Source of the DNA: Alteromonas profundi
GTDB taxonomy: Bacteria > Pseudomonadota > Gammaproteobacteria > Enterobacterales > Alteromonadaceae
Assembly (NCBI RefSeq): GCF_010500865.1
Contig: NZ_JAAAWN010000002.1
Span: 124,001 to 188,000, forward strand
Direction: 5' to 3'
DNA length: 64,000 bases
The first letter of the stretch is position 1. Every line of letters begins with the position of its first letter. The notes under the pieces were generated by a model. The model had not been told where the DNA came from. It was given only the letters and a program-made list of their open reading frames with translations, and ran no database searches. Below are positions 18,692 through 28,085 of the stretch, piece by piece. The position numbers were made by a program, and so were the translations under genes.

Positions 18692-20476
18692 TTAGTTAGC
18701 GGCATTTAGGCTACGTATGGCGTTAGCCAGTGATGCCCCGGTTACTATTTTAAAATTTTGTCTTTCACTGGGCATAATGTTTCTGCCATCCTGAACCACG
18801 AATATTCCCTCACTAAATTCGCCACCAAAATTATAATTAGAGGTCGCTAAGCCATCGGTTTCCGATGCGCCATCAATGCTTTTTTCTCGATTCGCGGCAA
18901 CTTCAACCATGCCAATCAACGAAAAGGTGTGATCGGTGGAATAGACAGCGTATTGATTGTTTCCTTGGCTGGATGCAATCAAATAGCGCACACCATCCAC
19001 ATCAAACAAACTTAACCCTTCAACATCACTTTCTACGGGCGCAGCAATGGTGATGGCAAGCTGTGGGCTGGCCTGTGTTTGATTTACATCTAGTGTCCAT
19101 ACACCGGTGCTTTCTTCCCCAAGGTATGCCACCCCCTTTTGTGTATCAACCACACAGCCTTCTGGTTGCGAAGGCAAGGTGAAGGCGTGCACCATGCTTG
19201 CATCAATGTTACCGCTATCAGGGTTCAAACTAAGCTGATAACGTAAATATTCGCCACTGGTACTGTTCACCAACACATCAATATTGCCGTTGTGATTAAA
19301 CGCACAGAGGCCGTATATGTCTGAAAGTGGTGTGGGTATATCTGACAATAAAGCCAATTCGCCGCTGCCTTGTGCCACAGATAAAACAGACAGGCTATTG
19401 TGGGTTCTATTACTCGCAATAGCGAGCGCGTTAATGGGCGTACCAGTAGGCGTTACGCCCCCTGACGATATGGCGACGACTTCCACATTATTCACCTTAC
19501 CAATGGGGTGGCTAGCCATGCGCTTTCCTTGCAGGCTATACGTGTTTAGCGCGCCTTTTTTGTCGGTGCCAATAATCAGGCTTTGCGCTGGAGACTGATT
19601 GTTATACCAAATAGCGGGGTCGTCAGCCGCGTCGCCATAGTTATCCACGGGTGTGGTTTCGTACACGGCGAGTAAAGGTATTGCTTTAGGTTGCGAAGAC
19701 GCTGGTGGGGCATCACAGGCGCTGAGTTTATCGGTAAGGCTTGCCGCATAAACCGCGCCCGTTTCGTCATCGTTAACATACAGCATGGGCACTGGGGTAT
19801 CGGGCGAATCTGGTGATGAAAAACGGACTAATTCAGGAGCAATGTCCTTATCAAAAGAAACGTAATGACGGGCACATTGGGTTTGCAGCCACACACCGCT
19901 GTGCGCTGGGCTTACCCACGCCACTAACGGGCCAGTAGCGGGTGAATAGCCTGTTGCCACCCCTTCTACTGGGGTGTCAGGCTGATAGAATTGCAATGAT
20001 TTCGATACTTCATGTTCTGGGTGCAATGGCATGGCCCAAAGACCCGAAAATTCATCGGCAAGGTAGAAGGTGGCGCTTTTTAGCTGCGTGTTTTCTGCTT
20101 CCGTTATCGCACAGCTTTTTATGCCAGGGCCGATGGCGAAAGAACGCAATAGAGTGGGGGTATTGCCCCGCCATTCGTAGTGGTGCAGCATGTTTTCGGC
20201 ATCAACATTAATCATGTGATAATAGGCGCCGATTTTTCCTGCACAAAGCGCTTCAACGCCCTTGCTAAACAGTGTGTCTACATGTGAATGTGACGCTGAA
20301 CGTATGTCGCTAGGCAGCGGGTATTCCGCCAACTCATGTTCAACGGCTTGCAGCGCAAGTGGGGGCGTTGCGTTTTCTATGTTGGTGGCGCAGGCACTGC
20401 AACCGAGTGCAACGAAAAGGGATAAAGCCCAACGAAGGGGAGTAGGAAGAAGCGTGGGTATGGATAGCGCTGTCAT
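18692..20476 (-). CDS. Beta-propeller phytase (3-phytase), probable lipoprotein
   Basis: 594 residues. The N-terminal signal region contains cysteines (ALGCSAC, residues 24-29) that suggest lipidation. The C-terminal half is a beta-propeller phytase: DAADDPAIWYN near residue 285, IGTDKKGALNTYSL, acidic calcium-site stretches and SSQGNNQYAVYS. The N-terminal half looks like a second, degenerate propeller lacking the DDPAIW motif. It would release phosphate from phytate at the cell surface. It follows the phosphatase gene by two bases and belongs to the TonB-receptor operon. Confidence 0.88.
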   Translation of the reverse strand: MTALSIPTLLPTPLRWALSLFVALGCSACATNIENATPPLALQAVEHELAEYPLPSDIRSASHSHVDTLFSKGVEALCAGKIGAYYHMINVDAENMLHHYEWRGNTPTLLRSFAIGPGIKSCAITEAENTQLKSATFYLADEFSGLWAMPLHPEHEVSKSLQFYQPDTPVEGVATGYSPATGPLVAWVSPAHSGVWLQTQCARHYVSFDKDIAPELVRFSSPDSPDTPVPMLYVNDDETGAVYAASLTDKLSACDAPPASSQPKAIPLLAVYETTPVDNYGDAADDPAIWYNNQSPAQSLIIGTDKKGALNTYSLQGKRMASHPIGKVNNVEVVAISSGGVTPTGTPINALAIASNRTHNSLSVLSVAQGSGELALLSDIPTPLSDIYGLCAFNHNGNIDVLVNSTSGEYLRYQLSLNPDSGNIDASMVHAFTLPSQPEGCVVDTQKGVAYLGEESTGVWTLDVNQTQASPQLAITIAAPVESDVEGLSLFDVDGVRYLIASSQGNNQYAVYSTDHTFSLIGMVEVAANREKSIDGASETDGLATSNYNFGGEFSEGIFVVQDGRNIMPSERQNFKIVTGASLANAIRSLNAAN

Positions 20477-20478
20477 TA

Positions 20479-21441
20479 TTATTTCTCTAATTTCTTGATG
20501 TGGTGGGTATAAATAAGTTGGCCGTTGTGGTCAATAAAGCGAAAGGTTAATAACGCATTATTAAGGCTTACGGCAACGAAGCCACCGGTAGATTTTGCAA
20601 ATTGGGTAAAGTCGTATTGCCCCACAGGGCGCACTTCAGAGCCGCCGCCAGAGACAATATGCACCAGTTCGCTGCCCGCAATTTGATTATGTTGTAAATC
20701 GTGCTCATGCCCTGCGATATAGGCATTCACCTGATATTTTTCAAAAATAGGTTCAAGCACGTCTTTAATGGCATCCGTTTTTCCATAGCGCTTACCGCTG
20801 GAATAAAGAGGATGGTGCCCTATAACAATTTTCCATGTGGCCTGGCTGTTAGACAATTTGTCGTTAATCCACGCCAATTGTTCTTCATGCCCCTGTGAAT
20901 AGGCGTTGCGATATTTTTCTTCAAACGCATAGTCAGGGTTTAGCGGGCTGGTGTCGATAAACAGCAACTGAACCTGTTGCTGGTTGTCCAATGTGATGTA
21001 CTTTTCATAATACTGCGAAGGCATTTGCCAGCGACGGCTAACCTGGCTGTAATCGATTTGCGCTTGCCAATTTCCTCGATAATCATGGTTGCCTAGCACT
21101 GGGTACCAGTCAATAAACAAATGTGGATAGTGATAGATGTTTTCAAAGGAGGTTATCCAATAGGGGTCGTGTATTGATGCAACACCATTGTCGTAGAAAT
21201 TGTCGCCCGTGGTCACAATAAACTCGGCATCCAACTGATAACTGGCGATATCTAACCATTTCGCCACCTCTTTTTGATAAAAATGGCCATTTCTGCCCCA
21301 ATCGCCCAGTACCAGAAAGGAAACCCCTTGGGCTTCTGTGGGTACGCCTTTAATAGCATGTTGTTTGTAATAGTCTAATGAAGTGGTTTGCGCTGAACAT
21401 AGTGAACAGGCCAATAACCAACCTAGTAAAAATAGTCGCAT
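20479..21441 (-). CDS. Purple-acid-phosphatase-like metallophosphoesterase, secreted
   Basis: 320 residues from the preferred start. Signal peptide MRLFLLGWLLACSLCSAQ. All calcineurin-like metal motifs are present: VLGDWG, TTGDNFYDNG, LGNHDYRGN, IGHHPLYSSG and AGHEHDLQH. The arrangement resembles the tartrate-resistant (type 5) acid phosphatases. An in-frame start at 21483 would prepend 14 charged residues before the signal peptide, so ATG at 21441 is chosen. It lies between the TonB receptor and phytase genes, consistent with dephosphorylation of organic phosphate in the periplasm. Confidence 0.9.
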   Translation of the reverse strand: MRLFLLGWLLACSLCSAQTTSLDYYKQHAIKGVPTEAQGVSFLVLGDWGRNGHFYQKEVAKWLDIASYQLDAEFIVTTGDNFYDNGVASIHDPYWITSFENIYHYPHLFIDWYPVLGNHDYRGNWQAQIDYSQVSRRWQMPSQYYEKYITLDNQQQVQLLFIDTSPLNPDYAFEEKYRNAYSQGHEEQLAWINDKLSNSQATWKIVIGHHPLYSSGKRYGKTDAIKDVLEPIFEKYQVNAYIAGHEHDLQHNQIAGSELVHIVSGGGSEVRPVGQYDFTQFAKSTGGFVAVSLNNALLTFRFIDHNGQLIYTHHIKKLEK

Positions 21442-21510
21442 GAAGTTGTCTCTGTTGTATCGATAGGGTGCGCTCACGCGCACCCGCTTAGCTTGGTATA
21501 GGGCAAATAA

Positions 21511-24216
21511 TTAGCGTAGCTGCCACGTAAAGCCAACTTGGAAAGTGCGGCCATATTCTTCATATTGCGCATTTTTGTTGCGCGTATCGAAGTAATTGTA
21601 GAATGGTTCATCGGTGAGGTTAACGGCATTGAAGTACAATTGCATGTCGTCGTTGATAAAGTACTTAGCCATGAAGTCTACCTGGGTGTGATCATCTTCA
21701 AAGCGCAGCATATCGCCGTCAATTTCTTCAAAGTTTTCGCTCTTATAGGTCATGGCTAAGCGTAAACTAAAGGCGTTAGCTTCGTAGCCGAACGTGAGGT
21801 TACCCACCCGATCTGACTGGTTCGGCAATTGCGTTTCGTAGGTTTCACCTTCCAGATAAGTGGTGGCTTCTGAGTCGGTAAAGGTGGCATTGGCGGCCAC
21901 TAAGAAACCGTTATTAAATGCCTTCACCCACGATAGCTCTAAGCCGTGTAAGGTGGCGGTGTCACCATTAATAGCTTGTATTACCTCGTCGTAACCTTCC
22001 CAGCCTTCTGTGCCCGCTACATCGGCAAATACAACAAAGTTGTCGATATCTTTGTAGAAGTAACCTGCTGATAATACGCCAATGTCGCCTGGGTAGTATT
22101 CCAATGCAATGTCGATGTTCTGTGCTTCATACGGATTTAGCTCAGGATTACCCACTTCAGCTTCGCGCTCAGTAACAAATTCGCCATCATCTTCTTCGGT
22201 TTTACTTTCAATGATTTGAAAGGCCGCCACATCTTCGAATTTAGGGCGAGAAATGGTTTGTGTATAGGCGCCTCTAAGTTGAAGCTTTTCAGAAAAGCTG
22301 TAACGCACGTTGATGCTTGGCAGCCAATGGTCGTAATCTTTGTCAGAAGCCCAAGGGGTGTTAACCACTTCTTCAACATCAGTTTCTTCATTTTCGATTA
22401 GCTCAACACGCATTCCCTCGGTGGAAAAATCTGTGCTTTCATAGCGTACACCTGCCACAATGTGCCAGTTGTTAATATCCACACTGCCCATGACGTAGGC
22501 GGCAAAAATATCTTCTTGGTTAACATAGGTTGCGCCATTAGATTCAATTTCTGAATCGAGTTCAGCCAACTCTAGGTTACTGCGGTTAGTGTTAAAGAAA
22601 TCCCGCAGTCCAGTACGATCTAAACTTGGGCCAAAGTCACCTAGGCTGTAGTCTGGCGACGCACCCGCAAAATCAGCGGGGGCAATATCGTCAAAATCAC
22701 CATCATAAATGAAGATTTGGCTATCTCTGTCTTTTTCTCTGGTGCGATACTTAGTCCCCATTTTTAACTCACCTTTATAGTCACCTAAGGTGATAGGGCG
22801 AGTTAAATCAAGTTTGAAGCTGGTTTCCGTATCTTTTGTGTAGTTATCTTCAAACGCGATTTCATCCAGTTCATAGGTAGACAAATCCATGGCGTCAGCA
22901 TCTTGGGTGACCTGTGGGATCATGGTTTCCAAGTTACTTTCAATGCTGTCGTTTTCGGTGACGAAATCGTAATAGAGCGCATTAGGTTCATCTTCATCCG
23001 ACATTGCATAGCCAACTTGCCAATCTGCCTGCCACGTGTCGAGTTGATGCTCACCGCCTAAGGCTACAGTAAATATACTTTGGCTTTCGTATCTGTCTTT
23101 GCTTGAACGAACAATTTCTGAGTCTTCACCGTCGAAGGTAAAGGCATTCGCCATACGGTACTCATCGTCTGAAAACTCACTGTACAAAGTGCGCAAGAAG
23201 TATTGGTTATTAAAATCGGGACGGTAATCAAAGTTTACCGCTGCACCCAAACGTTCGCGGGTAATAGAATAATGACGTTGTTCAACTTCATCATCGCCAT
23301 TGCTTTCTATGTTGTCAGACCCAAACTCACGGTCGAAGTAGGACAGGGCCGCGGCCACGCCAAAGTCGGGGGTGATTTTTTGCGTAAACGTGCCAGAGAT
23401 TTTAGGGCTAGTTTCGTCGCGCAGGTCATTTTGACTGGCTTGAACGGTCACGCTGGCGGTGTCTTGCTGCTTATCAAATGCGCTAACGCTCTTTACAGAC
23501 ACAGAGCCGCCAATGGCATCACCGTCCATATCTGGCGTGACAGATTTAGACACTTCTAGCGTTTGAATGAGTTCTGAAGGAATAACGTCTAGCGCCACAG
23601 AACGCACGCCAGATTCTGGTGATGGAATGTTTAACCCGTTAATTACCACATTATTCAGGTTAGGATCGATACCGCGAATGCCAACAAAGCGTCCTTCACC
23701 TTGATCCCGTTCTATGGTGAGGCCAGGCAAACGTTGGAGGGACTCTGCAGCATTTTGATCGGGGAATTGACCAATGGCGTCAGCAGAAACCACATTTGAA
23801 ATTCTATTTGACACACGTTGCTGGTTGATTGCGCTGGCTTGACTACTACGTTGGCCCAGCACCAGTAGCTCTTCTAACGTATCGTCTTCACCTAATACGA
23901 CAACCGGCGTAATGGTTTGGTCATCAGAAACCGTAATAGGAATACGCTTGGTTTGCTCACCAAGGTAACTCACTTCAAGGGTATAGTTGCCCGCAGGGAC
24001 AGAAGGAAAACGGAATGAACCGTCGCGACGAGACTCTGTCACCAAATTTAATTCTTTGATTTTAATTTTTGCGCCAACGTAAACCCGCGCTTCGGCGCTG
24101 TCATTAATTTGTCCGGCAATAGCGCCATCCCCAGCAAGGGCTTGCTGAGAAATAGACATGCCTAACGCAGCGATACAAGCAATCGTTAACGGTTTAAGAC
24201 GATTATTCATTTTCAT
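21511..24216 (-). CDS. TonB-dependent receptor with N-terminal carboxypeptidase-regulatory-like domain
   Basis: 901 residues. Signal peptide (to about residue 28, ALA cleavage), carboxypeptidase-regulatory-like beta sandwich (about 30-110), plug domain with VVSADAIGQFPDQNAAESLQ and a 22-strand-type beta-barrel ending in FQVGFTWQLR with a C-terminal aromatic/arginine. It is the first gene of a receptor-phosphatase-phytase operon preceded by a PhoB-like repeat. The likely substrate is therefore an organic phosphate such as phytate or its inositol phosphates. The substrate is inferred from context only. Confidence 0.9.
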   Translation of the reverse strand: MKMNNRLKPLTIACIAALGMSISQQALAGDGAIAGQINDSAEARVYVGAKIKIKELNLVTESRRDGSFRFPSVPAGNYTLEVSYLGEQTKRIPITVSDDQTITPVVVLGEDDTLEELLVLGQRSSQASAINQQRVSNRISNVVSADAIGQFPDQNAAESLQRLPGLTIERDQGEGRFVGIRGIDPNLNNVVINGLNIPSPESGVRSVALDVIPSELIQTLEVSKSVTPDMDGDAIGGSVSVKSVSAFDKQQDTASVTVQASQNDLRDETSPKISGTFTQKITPDFGVAAALSYFDREFGSDNIESNGDDEVEQRHYSITRERLGAAVNFDYRPDFNNQYFLRTLYSEFSDDEYRMANAFTFDGEDSEIVRSSKDRYESQSIFTVALGGEHQLDTWQADWQVGYAMSDEDEPNALYYDFVTENDSIESNLETMIPQVTQDADAMDLSTYELDEIAFEDNYTKDTETSFKLDLTRPITLGDYKGELKMGTKYRTREKDRDSQIFIYDGDFDDIAPADFAGASPDYSLGDFGPSLDRTGLRDFFNTNRSNLELAELDSEIESNGATYVNQEDIFAAYVMGSVDINNWHIVAGVRYESTDFSTEGMRVELIENEETDVEEVVNTPWASDKDYDHWLPSINVRYSFSEKLQLRGAYTQTISRPKFEDVAAFQIIESKTEEDDGEFVTEREAEVGNPELNPYEAQNIDIALEYYPGDIGVLSAGYFYKDIDNFVVFADVAGTEGWEGYDEVIQAINGDTATLHGLELSWVKAFNNGFLVAANATFTDSEATTYLEGETYETQLPNQSDRVGNLTFGYEANAFSLRLAMTYKSENFEEIDGDMLRFEDDHTQVDFMAKYFINDDMQLYFNAVNLTDEPFYNYFDTRNKNAQYEEYGRTFQVGFTWQLR

Positions 24217-24258
24217 TATTTATCCATTTTCTAAGTATGAAGAGTGCGATGCACGGCT

Positions 24259-24292
24259 AAAGTAGAAAGCGCATGTGACATTTCTGTGACGT
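24259..24292 (-). promoter_or_regulatory. Pho-box-like promoter of the phytase operon
   Basis: On the minus strand ACGTCAC-AGAA-ATGTCAC (24292-24275) has the 7-4-7 architecture of a PhoB site, with GTCACA repeated exactly 11 bases apart. Ten bases downstream is TACTTT (24264-24259) as a -10 element, the spacing usual for PhoB-activated promoters that lack a -35 box. The start codon is 42 bases further on. Confidence 0.6.
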
Positions 24293-24420
24293 AGGGGAGA
24301 TAAAAAACCAAGGAAAGATGGATTTCAGCTTTAGATAAAAAACAGTGAGCTAAAATGACCCGTTATTAAGCTTATGAATTTAAATGAAATAATTGTTTTT
24401 TTCCGCAGGTTTTCCTCATG

Positions 24421-24438
24421 TTGACATCCGCATGTCAT
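24421..24438 (+). promoter_or_regulatory. Second Pho-box-like repeat facing the GGDEF gene
   Basis: TTGACAT-CCGC-ATGTCAT is again 7-4-7, with 11 of 14 unit positions matching CTGTCAT. The spacer is GC-rich, unlike strong Pho boxes, and the -10 at the expected place (CAAAGT, 24449-24454) is poor. It can equally be read as an inverted repeat, TGACAT/ATGTCA. Confidence 0.3.
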
Positions 24439-24515
24439 ATTCGTGAGCCAAAGTGACCCTCGACAATACCTGTGAAAGTGGGATATTTCACAAAAAATTA
24501 AACCGTGAGTTCTAC

Positions 24516-25427
24516 ATGTTTAAATTACGTAATCACACCCAATTTGGCCACCATAAAGGGTGGCTAGCATTTACCGTCGCCGTGTTATCCCTGGCACTGG
24601 TGTTAAGTCTTAATGCGGGTAACCCTAAGCCATTTTCCGACATTTCATGGTTAGACATACTCGGGGAAGGCAGCATTGTTTTACTGACGTTGGCGTGGAT
24701 CTTATCTGCGTTAGCAAGCCGGCCGCCGGGCAAAGTGACGCGCTATATTGTGATTGGCCTAGGGTGTATTTTATTTTCGGCCAGCCTCGATTTACTCGAT
24801 GAATTTCTGCGTTATCCCCCTGCGTCCCATTGGCTCAGTATGATTGAATCTTTTCCTGCTGTATTTGGAATGTTGGTGATGACCACAGCCTTGTATTTAT
24901 GGCACCACGAACAGCGGGCGATTAATATTCAGCTGCGACGAAGAGAATGGGATTATCGCGATCATGGTGAAATAGACCCCATTACGCAGCTTTATCGCGG
25001 GGAGTATTGGCAAGCCCGCGCGGCAGCGTTTCAGGAAAGTGGGGGGAACGGTTATGTTGCGATTATAGATATCAATGATTTTTCTTACTTTAACGAGCGC
25101 TACGGGCAAGCTGAAGGTGACCGATACCTGCATGAAGTGGCACAATTACTTATTATGAATTTACGGCAGCAAGATTTGGCCTGTCGGTATGCAGGAGACA
25201 GATTCGCGCTTTTATTGCCCGACGTCTGTGAAACCCAAGCCTATAATATTGTAAAACAAATTTGCATCAGCATTGAGCATGTCGCCTATAGACATCAAGC
25301 AAGTGCAGAGGCAATTTATACCAGTGCCCGCGCCGAAGTGGCTCAGCTTACGCCAGTATCCCATTTACCTAAAATTCTTAAAGGTATGTTGGGTAAATTA
25401 GAGAAAGGCCAGAGGACTGCTGCCTAA
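24516..25427 (+). CDS. Membrane GGDEF-domain protein with altered signature
   Basis: 303 residues from ATG 24516; a GTG at 24453 would add 21 polar residues. Four membrane helices (about 17-34, 52-68, 76-94, 113-129) are followed by a GGDEF domain (about 150-300). The signature reads CRYAGDRFALLLP (AGDRF at 226-230): the glutamate used in catalysis is arginine. The first metal-site region, IIDINDFSYFNERYG, is kept. Cyclase activity is doubtful. It overlaps the AraC-type gene by one base (TAATG), so the two are co-transcribed. Confidence 0.82.
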   Translation: MFKLRNHTQFGHHKGWLAFTVAVLSLALVLSLNAGNPKPFSDISWLDILGEGSIVLLTLAWILSALASRPPGKVTRYIVIGLGCILFSASLDLLDEFLRYPPASHWLSMIESFPAVFGMLVMTTALYLWHHEQRAINIQLRRREWDYRDHGEIDPITQLYRGEYWQARAAAFQESGGNGYVAIIDINDFSYFNERYGQAEGDRYLHEVAQLLIMNLRQQDLACRYAGDRFALLLPDVCETQAYNIVKQICISIEHVAYRHQASAEAIYTSARAEVAQLTPVSHLPKILKGMLGKLEKGQRTAA

Positions 25428-26482
25428 TGGCATGGACGTCGCCACCGTTGCCAATTAGCAAACACGATAAGGTGATCCCCGGTTATCACTTTGTGTGCGC
25501 CGTGTTAGCTATTGCTGAACCTCGGGGCGTGTCTGTGCATAAGTTATTGAGAGGCACAGGGATATTTGACGATGCGATAACCCCTAATTTACGGGTAAGT
25601 GGTAAACAACTTATCGCCTTAATAGGCAATGTACAAAGCTATTGTAAAGCGAAAGACGCCAGTTTTCTTATTGGTAAGCATTTGGCCAATGCCTTGCTAA
25701 ACCGTGAATTTTCGTCCATCAAAGACGCGGGCAGCCTAAATCAGGTGATACGGCTGGTCTCCACACAGCGTTGGCTGTGTTTACCGTTAGTGTCTTTTGC
25801 GCGCTATGAAGTGAATGAGAATAGCCTGTGGGTAGCAAGGGATGCCATGGGGTGCAGCAAAATTTGGCCATTTGTAATGCAAATTAGCCTATCTATGTTA
25901 GTGGCATTTGCGAAAGCGAGCAGTAAAACCCGCCTGCCGTTTCATTTTGGCATGACGGCATCTCGGCCACGTAATATTGAAGATTTTGAAACCTATTTAG
26001 GGCTGCGATTAAATTTTAATGCCCCTTTTATGTCGTTGATGCTGCCTAAAGGAAGTGTGCTGGCCCCCATTGAACGCGGGAATGTGGGTGGGGAAGCCCA
26101 GCATGGCTCTCTCGTTGAGCCTCAAACTTTCCCTCAAATAGACCTTCGAATTGACACCCAAACCAGCAGTGACGCTACACTGAGTATACTCGATAAGGTG
26201 AGATTACTTACTGCGCATAATTTGCACGCCAGCTTGCCCGATGCGGCCGCCGAGTTTTCAATGAGTGCTGCTACCTTTAAGCGTAAACTAAAAGAGCACG
26301 AATACAGTTATCGTGCGCTTACAGAAGAAGTAAGGCGAGAGCAGGCAATCGTATTGTTGGCAATGAAAAAGCTCAATAATGAACAAAGTGCCTCACAAAT
26401 GGCATTTTCCGATTTGACTAACTTTAGGCGGGCAGTTAAGCGACTGACGGGCCATACGCCAAGTGAACTAAGGGCGCTTTAA
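25427..26482 (+). CDS. AraC-family transcriptional regulator
   Basis: 351 residues. An N-terminal ligand-binding domain of the Arabinose_bd type (about 20-215; HKLLRGTGIFDDAI, then RLNFNAPF) is followed by a C-terminal AraC helix-turn-helix (about 250-350): LPDAAAEFSMSAATFKRKLKEH in part, then the second helix pair ending RRAVKRLTGHTPSELR. The start ATG overlaps the GGDEF gene stop by one base. Its target is unknown; candidates are the divergent phytase operon and the antiporter downstream. Confidence 0.9.
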   Translation: MAWTSPPLPISKHDKVIPGYHFVCAVLAIAEPRGVSVHKLLRGTGIFDDAITPNLRVSGKQLIALIGNVQSYCKAKDASFLIGKHLANALLNREFSSIKDAGSLNQVIRLVSTQRWLCLPLVSFARYEVNENSLWVARDAMGCSKIWPFVMQISLSMLVAFAKASSKTRLPFHFGMTASRPRNIEDFETYLGLRLNFNAPFMSLMLPKGSVLAPIERGNVGGEAQHGSLVEPQTFPQIDLRIDTQTSSDATLSILDKVRLLTAHNLHASLPDAAAEFSMSAATFKRKLKEHEYSYRALTEEVRREQAIVLLAMKKLNNEQSASQMAFSDLTNFRRAVKRLTGHTPSELRAL

Positions 26483-26549
26483 TTACTTTGCTTTAGCCAA
26501 AAAACCTTTTATCCTCTTAGGCTTATTTTGCAAACCATAAACTACCTAA

Positions 26550-27917
26550 GTGAGCGCTGTGCAGTCATCTACGTCACCTAACGATTTGTCCTCTCAAAAT
26601 ACTACGCCTTTAGCCCCTAATTTACTGGGCTTAACCCCCATTTTGTTGTTTGTAGTGCTGGTAGTAGTAACAGGCCTACTTACTAATGATATTACGGCTA
26701 TGCCAATCTTGGTGGCGTTTTTTATTAGTGCGGGGTATGGATTGTGTTTAAACCCCAAACATCATAAGCAAAGCTTTGCAGATAAAATTCAGATTTTCTG
26801 TAGAGGCGGGGGCGACAGTAACATTATTCTATTGGTGCTTATTTTCTTATTAGCGGGGGCATTTTATGCCGTTACAATAGATATAGGTGCTCGTGATGCC
26901 ACGGTTAATATGGCGCTGCAGTTTGTACCTAGTGCCATGATTTTACCGGGGCTTTTCCTCATATGCTGTTTTATTTCTTTTGCAATGGGCACCTCTATGG
27001 GCACCATTACTGCCCTTTCGCCTATTGGGGCGGGGCTGGCCGAAAGCCTTGGCTTACCGGTAGAAATGGCGTTGGGCATTGTGGTGGGGGGGGCCATGTT
27101 TGGCGATAACTTATCTTTTGTATCAGATACGACAATTGCCGCTACCCGAACTCAAGGTGTACAACTAAAGGATAAATTCAAAGCAAACCTCGTGGTGGCC
27201 TTGCCGGCTTGCTTAGTGACTATGTTACTGTTGTTAGGCATCGACGTGGATACCTCGGATTTAGTCGAGGGGGGCGATTACAATGCGTGGCGTATACTTC
27301 CTTATCTGTTTATTATCGGCTTTTCACTTAGCGGGTTTAACGTTATTGCGGTGCTTGCTGTGGGAATAGTAACCGCCTGCGCCGTAGGCCTTTGGCAGGA
27401 CAGTTTCACACTGCTATCTATGATGCATAGCATTCAAAAAGGTATGGGCTGGATGCAGGATTTGGCCATGATAGCTATTACCATTGGTGGCATTGTGGCG
27501 CTAATGCATGCCAATGGAGGGATAGCATGGTTAATCCATCGTTTAACCCGAAAAGTCAGCACGAAAAAAGGGGCTGAATTTAGTATTGCAGGCCTGGTTA
27601 GCTTTCTTGATATTACTACCGCGAACAACACAATAGCCATTGTTACCGCCGGACCCATCGCAAAGGATTTGAATGAGAAGTATGGCGTAGATCCCCGTCG
27701 TACCGCCTCCTTGTTAGATATTTTTTCCTGTAGCTTTCAAGGGCTGGTGCCTTACGGAGCCCAGCTTTTAAGTGCTGCGGCTGTAGTCGGTATATCACCT
27801 TTGGCCATTACCCCTTATTGTTGGTACCCCATGCTCATTTTTGTATTTGGCCTTATTGCGATAGCGCTAAATGTCCCTAAATTTAGGCAAAAGAGTCAGG
27901 ACGGTTTAACCCAATAG
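26550..27917 (+). CDS. Na+/H+ antiporter, NhaC family
   Basis: 455 residues, polytopic (about 11-12 helices). Features of NhaC/ion-transporter type include RGGGDSNIILLVLIFLLAG in part, GARDATVNMAL, an internal GAMFGDNLSFVSDTTIAATR segment that is highly characteristic, and DITTANNTIAIVTAGPIAK. It probably exchanges sodium for protons, or transports an organic acid. The start is GTG at 26550. A second in-frame GTG at 26559 has the better ribosome-binding site (AAGTGAG) and may be used. Confidence 0.85.
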   Translation: MSAVQSSTSPNDLSSQNTTPLAPNLLGLTPILLFVVLVVVTGLLTNDITAMPILVAFFISAGYGLCLNPKHHKQSFADKIQIFCRGGGDSNIILLVLIFLLAGAFYAVTIDIGARDATVNMALQFVPSAMILPGLFLICCFISFAMGTSMGTITALSPIGAGLAESLGLPVEMALGIVVGGAMFGDNLSFVSDTTIAATRTQGVQLKDKFKANLVVALPACLVTMLLLLGIDVDTSDLVEGGDYNAWRILPYLFIIGFSLSGFNVIAVLAVGIVTACAVGLWQDSFTLLSMMHSIQKGMGWMQDLAMIAITIGGIVALMHANGGIAWLIHRLTRKVSTKKGAEFSIAGLVSFLDITTANNTIAIVTAGPIAKDLNEKYGVDPRRTASLLDIFSCSFQGLVPYGAQLLSAAAVVGISPLAITPYCWYPMLIFVFGLIAIALNVPKFRQKSQDGLTQ

Positions 27918-27948
27918 GTTTAGGTTTACGTATTGGTACTTTTGTGAC

Positions 27949-27970
27949 GCGCCCTGCACATGCAGGGCGC
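27949..27970 (+). terminator. Rho-independent terminator after nhaC-type gene
   Basis: GCGCCCTGCA (27949-27958) and TGCAGGGCGC (27961-27970) form a near-continuous palindrome, followed by TGTTTTATT. It lies 32 bases after the stop. Confidence 0.87.
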
Positions 27971-28085
27971 TGTTTTATTCTGCCGCAATTACGCTGGAAA
28001 TTTTGATTCGCTTCTTCTAGGATCAACGCCCCAAATTGCAATGCCCTCATTGGGTTTCTGTTTTTATAGTCATTAGGAAGTTATT

